Shown here: positions 1 through 6,388 of the stretch, in pieces
How positions within the stretch are numbered: the stretch's first letter is position 1
Layout of the letters: each line of letters opens with the position of its first letter
NCBI RefSeq assembly: GCF_023072595.1
Contig: NZ_JALLGK010000001.1
Span: 1,240,001 to 1,304,000, forward strand
Direction of reading: 5' to 3'
DNA length: 64,000 nucleotides
Origin: Streptomyces sp. XM4193
Lineage (GTDB): Bacteria; Actinomycetota; Actinomycetes; Streptomycetales; Streptomycetaceae
The notes under the pieces: model-generated
What the model saw: only the letters and a program-made list of their open reading frames with translations
Database searches by the model: none
Told to the model about the DNA's origin: nothing
Translations under genes and position numbers: made by a program

Positions 1-162
1 TACGTTCAGCGCCCGCCGGACAGTGCCCCGGCCGACGCTGTGTCTCCGCGTCAACTCGGCTTTAGACGGCAACTTCTCGAGTAGCCGGCTGTCCTGAACC
101 AGCTCGCGAAGTTGATCGGCACCACCCGGAATGTTCCTCGGGGACTGGCTTGTGACATCCAC
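1..162 (-). CDS. GntR-family transcriptional regulator, N-terminus only (partial)
   Basis: Only the first 54 codons are inside the window; the gene runs off the left edge. The reverse strand from a GTG at 162 encodes a winged helix-turn-helix of the GntR type: residues 17-52 read DQLRELVQDSRLLEKLPSK followed by AELTRRHSVGRGTVRRAL, matching the family pattern of a short helix, a PSxxxL turn and a recognition helix ending in GTVRRAL. GntR proteins bind operator DNA as dimers and carry a C-terminal effector domain, which is not visible here, so subfamily and ligand are unknown. A GGAGG lies almost against the GTG, so a start a few codons downstream is possible. The gene points away from the CRISPR array, whose trailer end begins 40 nt upstream. 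Confidence 0.75.
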   Translation of the reverse strand, partial: MDVTSQSPRNIPGGADQLRELVQDSRLLEKLPSKAELTRRHSVGRGTVRRALNV

Positions 163-201
163 GCCTCCAAACGCACGATTCGTCGCAAGCTCCCAGGCGC
201 T

Positions 202-657
202 GGACCCATCCCCGCATGCGCGGGGAGCAGTGCGTCGGAGCACCTACCGACGTCGGTAGGTGGAGACCATCCCCGCGTGCGCGGGGAGCAGGCGATCTTC
301 GCCCTGCCCATGCTGATGAAACTGGGACCATCCCCGCGTGCGCGGGGAGCAGAGCGAGCCGCGTCCTAGCCTCGCGTCCGGATTGGGGCCATCCCCGCGT
401 GCGCTGGGAGCGGTCCTCCTGTGGCCTGGGCGGGGCGAGCCCGAAGGGACCATCCCCGCGTGCGCGGGGAGCAGCGCTGATTCGAGAACCGGCCGTTGGC
501 CTCGCCGGGACCATCCCCGCGTGCGCGGGGAGCAGGTCAAGACGGCCGTGACCGAGGACGACCACACGGGACCATCCCCGCGTGCGCGGGGAGCAGTCAT
601 GGTCTCTGTCCTCTTGATCGTGTGTGCAGGGACCATCCCCGCGTGCGCGGGGAGCAG
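202..657 (-). CRISPR. Type I-E-like CRISPR array, 8 repeats and 7 spacers of 32 nt
   Basis: 29-nt repeats occupy 202-230, 263-291, 324-352, 385-413, 446-474, 507-535, 568-596 and 629-657; every spacer is exactly 32 nt. The plus-strand repeat starts GGGACCATCCCCGCG and ends GCGGGGAGCAG, with a CCCCGCG/CGCGGGG hairpin. Its reverse complement (CTGCTCCCCGCG...GGGGATGGTCCC) has the layout of the Escherichia coli type I-E repeat, so transcription is inferred on the minus strand with the leader to the right. The left repeats agree, being the degenerate trailer end: 202-230 has 3 changes, 263-291 has 1 and 385-413 has 3, while the four on the right are identical. No cas gene is in the window. Confidence 0.95.
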
Positions 658-760
658 TCTTGCTGACCTGCGGGTTTATCCGAAGAGGAGTACGGGCTGA
701 GCAACTATTGGAGAATCGGACATTTCTCCCCTTAGGTGTAGTCCGCTGCTCAAGCACGGT
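658..760 (-). promoter_or_regulatory. Probable CRISPR leader
   Basis: This sequence abuts the perfect-repeat end of the array and is clearly AT-richer than its surroundings (for example around 698-735). Leader assignment rests on repeat orientation and on the degenerate trailer being at the other end; no promoter hexamers were assigned with confidence. Confidence 0.4.
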
Positions 761-862
761 ACGCGATCAAGCCTGCGCCGTGCTGAGCGTTCCCCCATCC
801 GTCCCCCGAGACGACTGCTGGCGTATGAGGCGGCCTGGCCAGCGGCTCATGGAGGAGCCCGA

Positions 863-911
863 TGTGAATCTGCGGGCTCAGCCTTCGCAGGTTCGAATCC
901 TGGTTTCGCAG
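863..911 (+). other. tRNA-like fragment (T-arm plus acceptor-like stem)
   Basis: GTTCGAATC at 891-899 is a textbook T-loop. It is flanked by GCAG and CTGG, which give a 4-of-5 bp stem, and TTTCGCA at 904-910 can pair with TGTGAAT at 863-869 apart from one mismatch and one wobble. No D-arm or anticodon arm could be placed, so this is not called as a functional tRNA. It may be a tRNA remnant or an old attachment-site scar; chance is possible. Confidence 0.2.
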
Positions 912-1087
912 CACCCCACCCCGGCTGGGCGCCCTTCGGCTTCCGCGCGCACCCCGCCCGGACGGGCCGCGCTCCGTTGCCGCTCCTCCTCGGGGTACGG
1001 GGTCCCGGCCACTGTGTGCCACTTCGCCCGGCCTCAACTCCTCGTGTACGCGGACCGGTCCGCGATGATCGGCGCAGCCCCTGCCGT

Positions 1088-1179
1088 CGGCTTCGTCCCC
1101 GCGTGCGGTGGGGCGGCAGTCCATCGGCTGTGCGATCCGCGAGATCCCGGGGCCGTCCCCGAATGCGCGCGGGGAGCGG
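1088..1179 (-). repeat. Two decayed CRISPR repeats flanking a spacer-sized gap
   Basis: Segments at about 1088-1119 and 1149-1179 keep the core of the array repeat (GTCCCCGCGTGCG...GGGGCGGCAG and GTCCCCGAATGCG...CGGGGAGCGG) in the same orientation. They are separated by roughly 29-31 nt, close to the 32-nt spacers of the intact array. They look like leftovers of an older array on the leader side of the present one. Confidence 0.5.
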
Positions 1180-1271
1180 GGTTGGGTGACCGGGGTTCTG
1201 TGCGGCAGCGGGGCCGGGCTGGGGCCGTGGCCACCGCGGGACGTCCCCGCCCACCCCGCCTCCCGCGTGGG

Positions 1272-2153
1272 CTACTCGGCGCGGAGGAAGGCGCTGGTGG
1301 TGACCTGGCCGATCTTCCGCAGTCGGGTGCCGCCGTCGGCGAGGTGCTTGTCGGTGGCCTCCTTGACGCCCTGCCACACCCGGTCGTCGTAGTCGTCGAC
1401 GACGATCACCGCGCCGGGCGCGGCCAGTTGCTCGACCCAGTCGAGGTCCGCCTTGACGCCCTGTGCCGAGTGGTCGCCGTCGACGACGATCACGCCGAAC
1501 TCGCTGCCGGCGAGCGCGGTGTGGATCCGAGGGGCGGTGGAGTAGCCGCGCAAGAGGCGGAGCCGGTCGGGGAGTACGCCGGTGTAGTGCAGGTTGGCGC
1601 GTACGACGTCCTCGTTGATCGGGGTGCCGGAGGCGTCGACGTCGATCGTCATCTCTTCCTGGAGCTGTACGGAGGCGATCGGGTCGACGATCGTCAGTTC
1701 GTACGGGATGCCGGCGCGCAGCAGTTGCCGGGCGAGGCAGCCGGCGAAGAGCCCGTAGAGGGTGCCGATCTCCAGCACCCGGCCGTTGGGCGGCCGCAGC
1801 AGCGGTGTGGTGGCGAGCTTGCCGAGAATGTTGGAGGTGCCGCCGGCGATCCGGCCGACGCCGCGGTTCTCCGCCTCGACGAGTGTGCGGTACGCCTGGA
1901 TGACGGCGCGGCGCGCGTGCTTCTCGCCGGTGACGTCGGCGACCTGCTTCGTCACGGCGGTGATCTGGCCGGGCCCGGGGTGACGGTTGAATCGGCGGCC
2001 GTCGCTGCCGAGCAGCAGTTCGACGCTGTGCTGCTGCTCCCTGAGACGCTTCAACTCGTCCCTGGTGTCGCGCAGTTCGCTGCGCACCTTGCGGTCGATG
2101 CGCCGGTCGATGCGGTCGAGGACGGGGCGTGCGGCTTTGCTGAGGAGGCTCAT
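1272..2153 (-). CDS. Class I SAM-dependent methyltransferase (Methyltransf_24-like)
   Basis: A 293-aa soluble protein. Residues 10-48 are charged and helical, probably a coiled coil. The Rossmann methyltransferase core starts with motif I VLEIGTLYG (126-134), which binds S-adenosylmethionine. It continues through TIVDP (about 154-158) and VVDGDHS (223-229), then VIVVDDYDD near 249-257. The DGDHS and late DD acidic pair are typical of small O-methyltransferase-like families of the Methyltransf_24 group, where they often bind a metal. The substrate cannot be read from sequence. The gene stands alone, about 330 nt downstream of the next minus-strand gene, with no clear ribosome-binding site before the ATG. 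Confidence 0.8.
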   Translation of the reverse strand: MSLLSKAARPVLDRIDRRIDRKVRSELRDTRDELKRLREQQHSVELLLGSDGRRFNRHPGPGQITAVTKQVADVTGEKHARRAVIQAYRTLVEAENRGVGRIAGGTSNILGKLATTPLLRPPNGRVLEIGTLYGLFAGCLARQLLRAGIPYELTIVDPIASVQLQEEMTIDVDASGTPINEDVVRANLHYTGVLPDRLRLLRGYSTAPRIHTALAGSEFGVIVVDGDHSAQGVKADLDWVEQLAAPGAVIVVDDYDDRVWQGVKEATDKHLADGGTRLRKIGQVTTSAFLRAE

Positions 2154-2486
2154 GCCGCGGACGCTAGTGGGGCCGGGAGCGTCGGGTCAGCAGGTAACGG
2201 GCCGGAGCGCGCAGTCCTGAAACACTCTTCATCCGGTGTTCTCGACACTCTTCATCAGACGTTCAACCCGTGTGCGGTGCTCGAACGGCGCGGGCGCCCC
2301 GCAGCTGCTTCCCGGCCGCCCCGGGGAGCACCGACGGGTCGGCACCTGCGCCGAGCGCCGGCCGAGCGCCTCAGCGTGCCGCCTCGACCGCCCGCCGCCG
2401 CGGGCCGCCACAGACGGCCGCCGCGGCCGGTGGCTTCGGCCGCGGCGCCCGGGGCGGAGCCGGCGCACCGCCCGCCCGGGGCGGAG
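2154..2486. other. Intergenic, no gene recognised
   Basis: A 333-nt GC-rich stretch between the methyltransferase and the NAD(P)-binding protein. Short open frames exist on both strands, but none has a recognisable domain or a convincing start. Confidence 0.5.
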
Positions 2487-3146
2487 CTAGCGCACCGCTG
2501 CCGCGACGGCCTCGGCGACCGGCACATCCCCGTTGACCAGCTCCAGGGTGTGTCCCACCGACAGGGGTTCGTCCAGCAGCGCGAGCAGTACCGCCGCCAC
2601 GTCGTCCCTGGTCACCTCGGAACGCCCGGTGTGCGCGGCGAGCTCGATCCGGCCGGTGCCGGGGTCGTCGGTCAGACGGCCGGGCCGCAGGATCGTCCAG
2701 TCCAGGTCGGAGCGTGCCCGGACGGCTGCGTCGGCGGCGCCCTTTGCCCGCAGGTACGTGGCGAACACCGGGTCGACGTCGGCCGGGGGTTCGCCGTCGA
2801 CGCCCATGGCCGAGACGATCAGCAGTCGCCGTACGCCCGCCCGTGCCGCCGCGTCGGCGAACAGTTCGGCCGCCGCGCGGTCGACGGTCTCCTTGCGCGC
2901 CTCGCCGCTGCCGGGTCCCGCGCCGGCCGCGAACACCGCCGCGTCCGCGCCCCGCAGCAGCTCGGCGACCTCTTCGACGGAGGCCGACTCCAGGTCGCAG
3001 ACGAGCGGTTCGGCGCCCGCCTCCCGTACCAGGTCGGCCTTCTGCGGGCTCCGGATCAGCCCGAGGGGCGTGTCTCCCCGGGAGCGGAGCAGCCGCTCCA
3101 GGCGTTGGGCGATCTGTCCGGCTCCACCTGCGATTACTGTGCGCAT
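2487..3146 (-). CDS. NAD(P)-binding Rossmann-fold protein (atypical SDR, NmrA/YwnB-like)
   Basis: A 219-aa protein starting MRTVIAGGAGQIAQR, whose GxxGxxA dinucleotide-binding turn lies at residues 7-13. VCDLESASVEEVAELLRGA and the segment LLIVSAMGVDG match the atypical short-chain dehydrogenase group (SDR_a5, NAD(P)H-binding) that acts as oxidoreductase, epimerase or redox sensor. A classical YxxxK pair is not evident; YLRAKGAAD at about 131-139 could be the counterpart. The start lies 35 nt after the stop of the upstream amidohydrolase, so the two are probably co-transcribed. The substrate is unknown. Confidence 0.8.
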   Translation of the reverse strand: MRTVIAGGAGQIAQRLERLLRSRGDTPLGLIRSPQKADLVREAGAEPLVCDLESASVEEVAELLRGADAAVFAAGAGPGSGEARKETVDRAAAELFADAAARAGVRRLLIVSAMGVDGEPPADVDPVFATYLRAKGAADAAVRARSDLDWTILRPGRLTDDPGTGRIELAAHTGRSEVTRDDVAAVLLALLDEPLSVGHTLELVNGDVPVAEAVAAAVR

Positions 3147-3181
3147 GCTCCGACGTTACGCCGGTGCCGGCCGCACCGGCG

Positions 3182-4441
3182 CTACCCCTGCGCCTGGCGC
3201 GGCAGTTCGGGCGTGCCGGCCGCGTCGGCGTCGCAGAACTCGCGCACCGCGCTCGTCCTGGCGACGACTCGGCCCCGGTGCAGTACGACCCTGCTGTACG
3301 CCAGCGACAGCGCGCCCTCCAGCGTCTCGCCGCGCACCGCCAACAGCTCGGCCGGGAAGCCCGGTTCGACGCGTACCGCGGGCAGGCCGAGCGCGGTACG
3401 GGCGCCGGTGCTGACCGCCTCGTACGCCTCCGCCGCGCTCGCGGTGCCCTGGGCGGCGAGCAGGTACGCGGCCTCCAGCGGGTCTCCGCGGCCCACCGGG
3501 TTCGCCGTGTCGCGCAGGGCGCCGCTGCCGGCCGCCACCCGTACGCCGGCCTCCTGCAGCACGCGCAACGGCGGTGCGGAGCAGGGGAGTTGGCGGTCGG
3601 TCAGCGTGCAGCCGCCCTGCGGCAGCAGGGTGACGGCCGCGTTCGCGGCGGCGAGCCGGTCGGCGACGTCCGCGACCGTGCGGCCCGTCATCCGGCCGAG
3701 GCCGCCGCACGGGCCGACGGTGACGGCGGCTCCGATCCCGCCGACGGCGCCGGCCAGTTCGGCCAGTCGGGACGGATCGCGTGCGTCGGTGTGCAGGTCG
3801 ACGGCGCAGCCGTGCTCGGCGGCGATGTCCAGCAGCGTGGCGGTGTACTCGGCCGGGTCGGGGTCGAGATCGGGGCAGCCGCCGATGGCGGTGGCGCCCA
3901 TGCGCACCGCGTCCTCGACCATCGCCGCCGTGTCCGCGCCGGCGATCCCGCTGAGCAGTCTGGGCACGGCGACGGCGGTGAGTTCGGTCAGCCCGCGCAG
4001 GGCCCGCCGGGCGGCGAGCACGGCCTGAAGGGTGGTCAGTCCGTCCCGGCCGCCGATCGGCACATGGGTGCGCACGGCGGTCGCGCCGTGGCCGAGCTGG
4101 AGCAACGCCGCGTCGGTGGTGCGCCGTTGGATGTGCGCGGGCTTGCGGGAGGGCGGCAGTCCGCGGGCGGGGGCGGTGAGCGCGGTGTCGTGGTGGGCGT
4201 GCGGTTCGGCGGGTGCGGGGAGCAGCAGATAGCCGGCGAGGTCCATCCGGGGCGGCCCGTCGGCCTCCGCGCGGGGCAGGCTGCCCGCGGTGCTCACGGC
4301 GTCGATCCGTCCGTTGCGCAGCCGTACGTCGACGGTGCGGCCGTCCTTCAGCCGGGCGCCGGTGAGCAGCAAGCCCTTGCCGGTCGGGGTGGGGCTGGGC
4401 TGGTCGGGCACTCCCGGCCCCTGCGGCTGACTGTCGGCCAT
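3182..4441 (-). CDS. Amidohydrolase-superfamily protein, cytosine-deaminase-like, probably altered active site
   Basis: About 419 aa from the ATG at 4441, which has GGGAG five nt upstream; an in-frame ATG at 4483 is less likely. The protein follows the CodA layout: an N-terminal beta sandwich, then a TIM barrel opening with EPHAHHDTALTA (residues 79-90), which supplies the HxH metal pair. The next barrel histidine is present (DLHTDARD, about 215-222). The strands expected to carry the later His and Asp read VTVGPCGG (about 241-248) and AAGSGALRD (about 303-311), with those residues missing. It may be inactive or use a different chemistry, so no substrate is proposed. It appears to lead a two-gene minus-strand unit with the NAD(P)-binding protein. 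Confidence 0.75.
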   Translation of the reverse strand: MADSQPQGPGVPDQPSPTPTGKGLLLTGARLKDGRTVDVRLRNGRIDAVSTAGSLPRAEADGPPRMDLAGYLLLPAPAEPHAHHDTALTAPARGLPPSRKPAHIQRRTTDAALLQLGHGATAVRTHVPIGGRDGLTTLQAVLAARRALRGLTELTAVAVPRLLSGIAGADTAAMVEDAVRMGATAIGGCPDLDPDPAEYTATLLDIAAEHGCAVDLHTDARDPSRLAELAGAVGGIGAAVTVGPCGGLGRMTGRTVADVADRLAAANAAVTLLPQGGCTLTDRQLPCSAPPLRVLQEAGVRVAAGSGALRDTANPVGRGDPLEAAYLLAAQGTASAAEAYEAVSTGARTALGLPAVRVEPGFPAELLAVRGETLEGALSLAYSRVVLHRGRVVARTSAVREFCDADAAGTPELPRQAQG

Positions 4442-4680
4442 CGGACTCCCGCTCGCTCTGGCGGGTGTGTGCGGGGCGCGCACCCGCGCGGATGGACGCG
4501 GGGCACCCCGGAGGGATGCCGCGTGATCTTGGAATGGATCGAGGGTAGGACGCTCTCCGTCCGCACCCCGGCAGGCCGGGAATAGTCGTACGGACGTGGT
4601 GTGTTGCGGCTCGGGGAGCGGGGCGGAGGGCGCGTCCGGCGGGGGTCGGAAGGGCCTTCGCGGGGGCCGCGGATACGGAT

Positions 4681-4709
4681 TTCACGTTCGGCGGCAGAGC
4701 GTGTAATGT
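4681..4709 (+). promoter_or_regulatory. Promoter of the tRNA-Thr gene
   Basis: TTCACG (4681-4686) and TAATGT (4704-4709) are separated by 17 nt. This is a good fit to the principal vegetative sigma factor, and it ends 11 nt before the tRNA-Thr 5' end. Confidence 0.55.
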
Positions 4710-4720
4710 CTTCCTCGCTC

Positions 4721-4793
4721 GCCCCAATAGCTCAGTCGGCAGAGCGTCTCCATGGTAAGGAGAAGGTCAACGGTTCGATTCCGTTTTGGGGCT
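4721..4793 (+). tRNA. tRNA-Thr (GGT)
   Basis: A 73-nt cloverleaf. The acceptor GCCCCAA pairs with TTGGGGC, the D-arm reads AGCTCAGTCGGCAGAGC, and the anticodon stem TCTCC/GGAGA holds loop ATGGTAA with anticodon GGT. The T-loop is TTCGATT. CCA is not encoded, as is common in Streptomyces. Confidence 0.95.
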
Positions 4794-4840
4794 CTGATGT
4801 GCAAGGCCGTCCGCCTTCGGGCGGGTGGCCCTCACATCGT

Positions 4841-4913
4841 GGCGGCGTAGCTCAGTCGGTAGAGCAAACGGCTCATAATCGTTGTGTCACCGGTTCAAGT
4901 CCGGTCGCCGCTA
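4841..4913 (+). tRNA. tRNA-Met (CAT)
   Basis: A 73-nt cloverleaf starting GGCGGCG. Anticodon stem AACGG/TCGTT holds loop CTCATAA with anticodon CAT; the T-arm is ACCGG-TTCAAGT-CCGGT. The paired first acceptor position (G-U) suggests the elongator rather than the initiator. It follows tRNA-Thr by 47 nt and precedes rpmG. Confidence 0.93.
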
Positions 4914-5007
4914 CTCACTCTCAGTAGCCGATTGTGGGGTCGGTCCCTTCGATCGGCTACTCTTTCTGTGTTAATCACCTGTCCATCCGCGTCCAAGGAG
5001 CACTCAC

Positions 5008-5172
5008 GTGGCTGCCACCGACGTCCGCCCGAAGATCACGCTGGCCTGCGTGGAGTGCAAGGAGCGGAACTACATCACCAAGAAGAACCGGCGTAACAAC
5101 CCGGACCGTCTTGAGATGAAGAAGCACTGCCCGCGTTGCAAGGCGCACACCGCGCACCGCGAGACGCGATAA
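5008..5172 (+). CDS. rpmG: 50S ribosomal protein L33 (bL33)
   Basis: A 54-aa protein from GTG, with AAGGAG nine nt upstream. It carries two CxxC pairs, [11 protein letters not shown] (about residues 14-17) and HCPRCKAH (about 42-45), so it is the zinc-binding form of L33, a small protein near the E-site of the large subunit. Placement after tRNA-Thr and tRNA-Met and before the MaoC pair is the usual streptomycete context. A hairpin follows the stop, so it is probably transcribed separately from the hydratase genes. Confidence 0.95.
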   Translation: MAATDVRPKITLACVECKERNYITKKNRRNNPDRLEMKKHCPRCKAHTAHRETR

Positions 5173-5185
5173 ACAAGGCTCGCTT

Positions 5186-5222
5186 CCGGAGGCCGTCCCC
5201 GTAACAGGGGGGCGGCCTCCGG
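5186..5222 (+). terminator. Terminator after rpmG
   Basis: CCGGAGGCCG pairs perfectly with CGGCCTCCGG around a GC-rich loop, 14 nt past the rpmG stop. There is no T-run, as is common in high-GC actinobacteria. Confidence 0.7.
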
Positions 5223-5259
5223 GCGTTGCACGCCGGATTTCGTTGCGATCGAGTCTGTG

Positions 5260-5370
5260 TCCCGGCACGTTCCGGCGGTGTTGTTCGTTCATCGAAGCGG
5301 TTCGCACACGTTCGAATCCGTTCGTTCGGCCCGGTCCGGGCTCGATCCCGTTCGGGCCGGTTCTCTCAGA
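5260..5370. repeat. Cluster of GTTCG/CGTTC short repeats upstream of the hydratase genes
   Basis: The block between the rpmG terminator and the first MaoC gene holds many copies of GTTCG or CGTTC within about 110 nt (for example GTTCGTTCATCGAAG, ACACGTTCGAATCCGTTCG). The spacing is irregular. It may include operator half-sites for this promoter. Confidence 0.4.
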
Positions 5371-5415
5371 TGACCGGCTCCGTCGGTCGGCGGAAACATC
5401 AGGAGGCACGGGGTC

Positions 5416-5868
5416 ATGGCGCTCGATCAGGCATTCGTCGGCCGGAGTTATCCGCCGACCGATCCCTATGAGGTCGGCAGGGAGAAGATCAGGGAATTCG
5501 CCGAGTCGATCGGCGAGGACAACCCCGTCCACACCGATCGGGAAGCGGCGAGGGCCCTCGGATACCCCGACGTGATCGCGCCGCCCACCTTCGTCTTCGC
5601 GATCAGCTTCAGCGCCGCCCAGGACGTCGTGCACGATCCGCAGCTCGGTCTGGACTACGACCGGGTGGTCCACGGCGACCAGCGGTTCGTCCACCACCGC
5701 CCGGTGCGGGCCGGCGACCGGCTGACCGTCTCCTCGACCATCGAGGCGATCAAGTCCCTTGCCGGCAACGACATCCTGGACATCCGCGGCGATGTCCACG
5801 ACGAGTCGGGCGAGCTGGTGGTGACCGCTTTCACCAAGCTGGTCTCGCGTTCGCTGGAGGAGAGCTGA
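5416..5868 (+). CDS. MaoC-like (R)-hydratase subunit, FAS1-type N-terminal dehydratase domain
   Basis: 150 aa starting MALDQAFVGRSYPPTDPYEVG, with AGGAGG upstream. The single hot-dog fold of the MaoC N-terminal type (FAS1_DH_region, HadA-like) is recognised from EVGREKIREFAESIGEDNPVH and HGDQRFVHHRPVRAGDRL. This type usually lacks the catalytic Asp/His pair and stabilises the acyl chain for its partner. Its stop and the start of the next gene are separated by 1 nt, so the two are translationally coupled and probably form a heterodimeric beta-hydroxyacyl dehydratase. Confidence 0.88.
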   Translation: MALDQAFVGRSYPPTDPYEVGREKIREFAESIGEDNPVHTDREAARALGYPDVIAPPTFVFAISFSAAQDVVHDPQLGLDYDRVVHGDQRFVHHRPVRAGDRLTVSSTIEAIKSLAGNDILDIRGDVHDESGELVVTAFTKLVSRSLEES

Positions 5869-5869
5869 G

Positions 5870-6322
5870 ATGACGGCGCACACACCGATGACCGCCAGGG
5901 TCGCCTACGCCGACGTGGAGAAGGGCACCGAGCTGCCTCCGCGCAGTTTCCCCCTCACCCGGGAGACGCTGGTGCGCTACGCGGGCGCCTCCGGCGACTT
6001 CAATCCCATCCACTGGAACGAGGCCTTCGCCAGGAAGGTCGGGCTCGAGGACGTCATCGCGCACGGGATGCTCACCATGGCCTCCGCCGCCCGCGTGGTG
6101 ACGGACTGGGCCGGCGACCCCGGCGCGCTGATCGACTACGGGGTCCGCTTCACCCGCCCCGTCGTGGTGCCCAACGACGAGCAGGGCGCGCTGATCGAGG
6201 TGTCCGCCAAGGTCGCCGCCAAGCTGGACGACGAGGCCCGTACGGTCCGCGTCGACCTGACCGCGACCAGCAAGGGCCAGAAGGTACTCGGCCGCGCGCA
6301 GGCCGTCGTACGACTGGCCTGA
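5870..6322 (+). CDS. MaoC family (R)-specific hydratase, catalytic subunit
   Basis: 150 aa with the hydratase-2 motif YAGASGDFNPIHWNE; Asp43 and His48 are the expected catalytic pair that hydrates enoyl thioesters. AHGMLTMA at about 64-71 is also typical. It begins one nt after the upstream partner gene. The pair lies directly after rpmG, as hadA-hadB do in mycobacteria, where the products act in mycolic acid synthesis. Streptomycetes lack mycolic acids, so the acyl substrate here is unknown; fatty acid or polyketide-like chain reduction is the general inference. Confidence 0.88.
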   Translation: MTAHTPMTARVAYADVEKGTELPPRSFPLTRETLVRYAGASGDFNPIHWNEAFARKVGLEDVIAHGMLTMASAARVVTDWAGDPGALIDYGVRFTRPVVVPNDEQGALIEVSAKVAAKLDDEARTVRVDLTATSKGQKVLGRAQAVVRLA

Positions 6323-6388
6323 GGCACCGCGCCGCCGCGTCCGTGCACCCCGTCCACCGCGGGCGCGGGCACGGCGGCGCCGTAGTCT

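Noticed and set aside
62..757. Long open frames through the CRISPR array encoding repeated peptides such as ARGDGP and SPRTRGW.
   Set aside because: The repeated peptide is just the 29-nt repeat read in frame with 61-nt periodicity shifting between phases; there is no start signal or domain.
1238..1250. A possible third decayed CRISPR repeat (GGGACGTCCCCGC).
   Set aside because: It is too short, lacks the second half, and its distance from the previous relic does not fit one spacer.
624..4028. A very long plus-strand open frame across 624-4028.
   Set aside because: It is the GC-rich shadow of the minus-strand methyltransferase, NAD(P)-binding protein and amidohydrolase genes.
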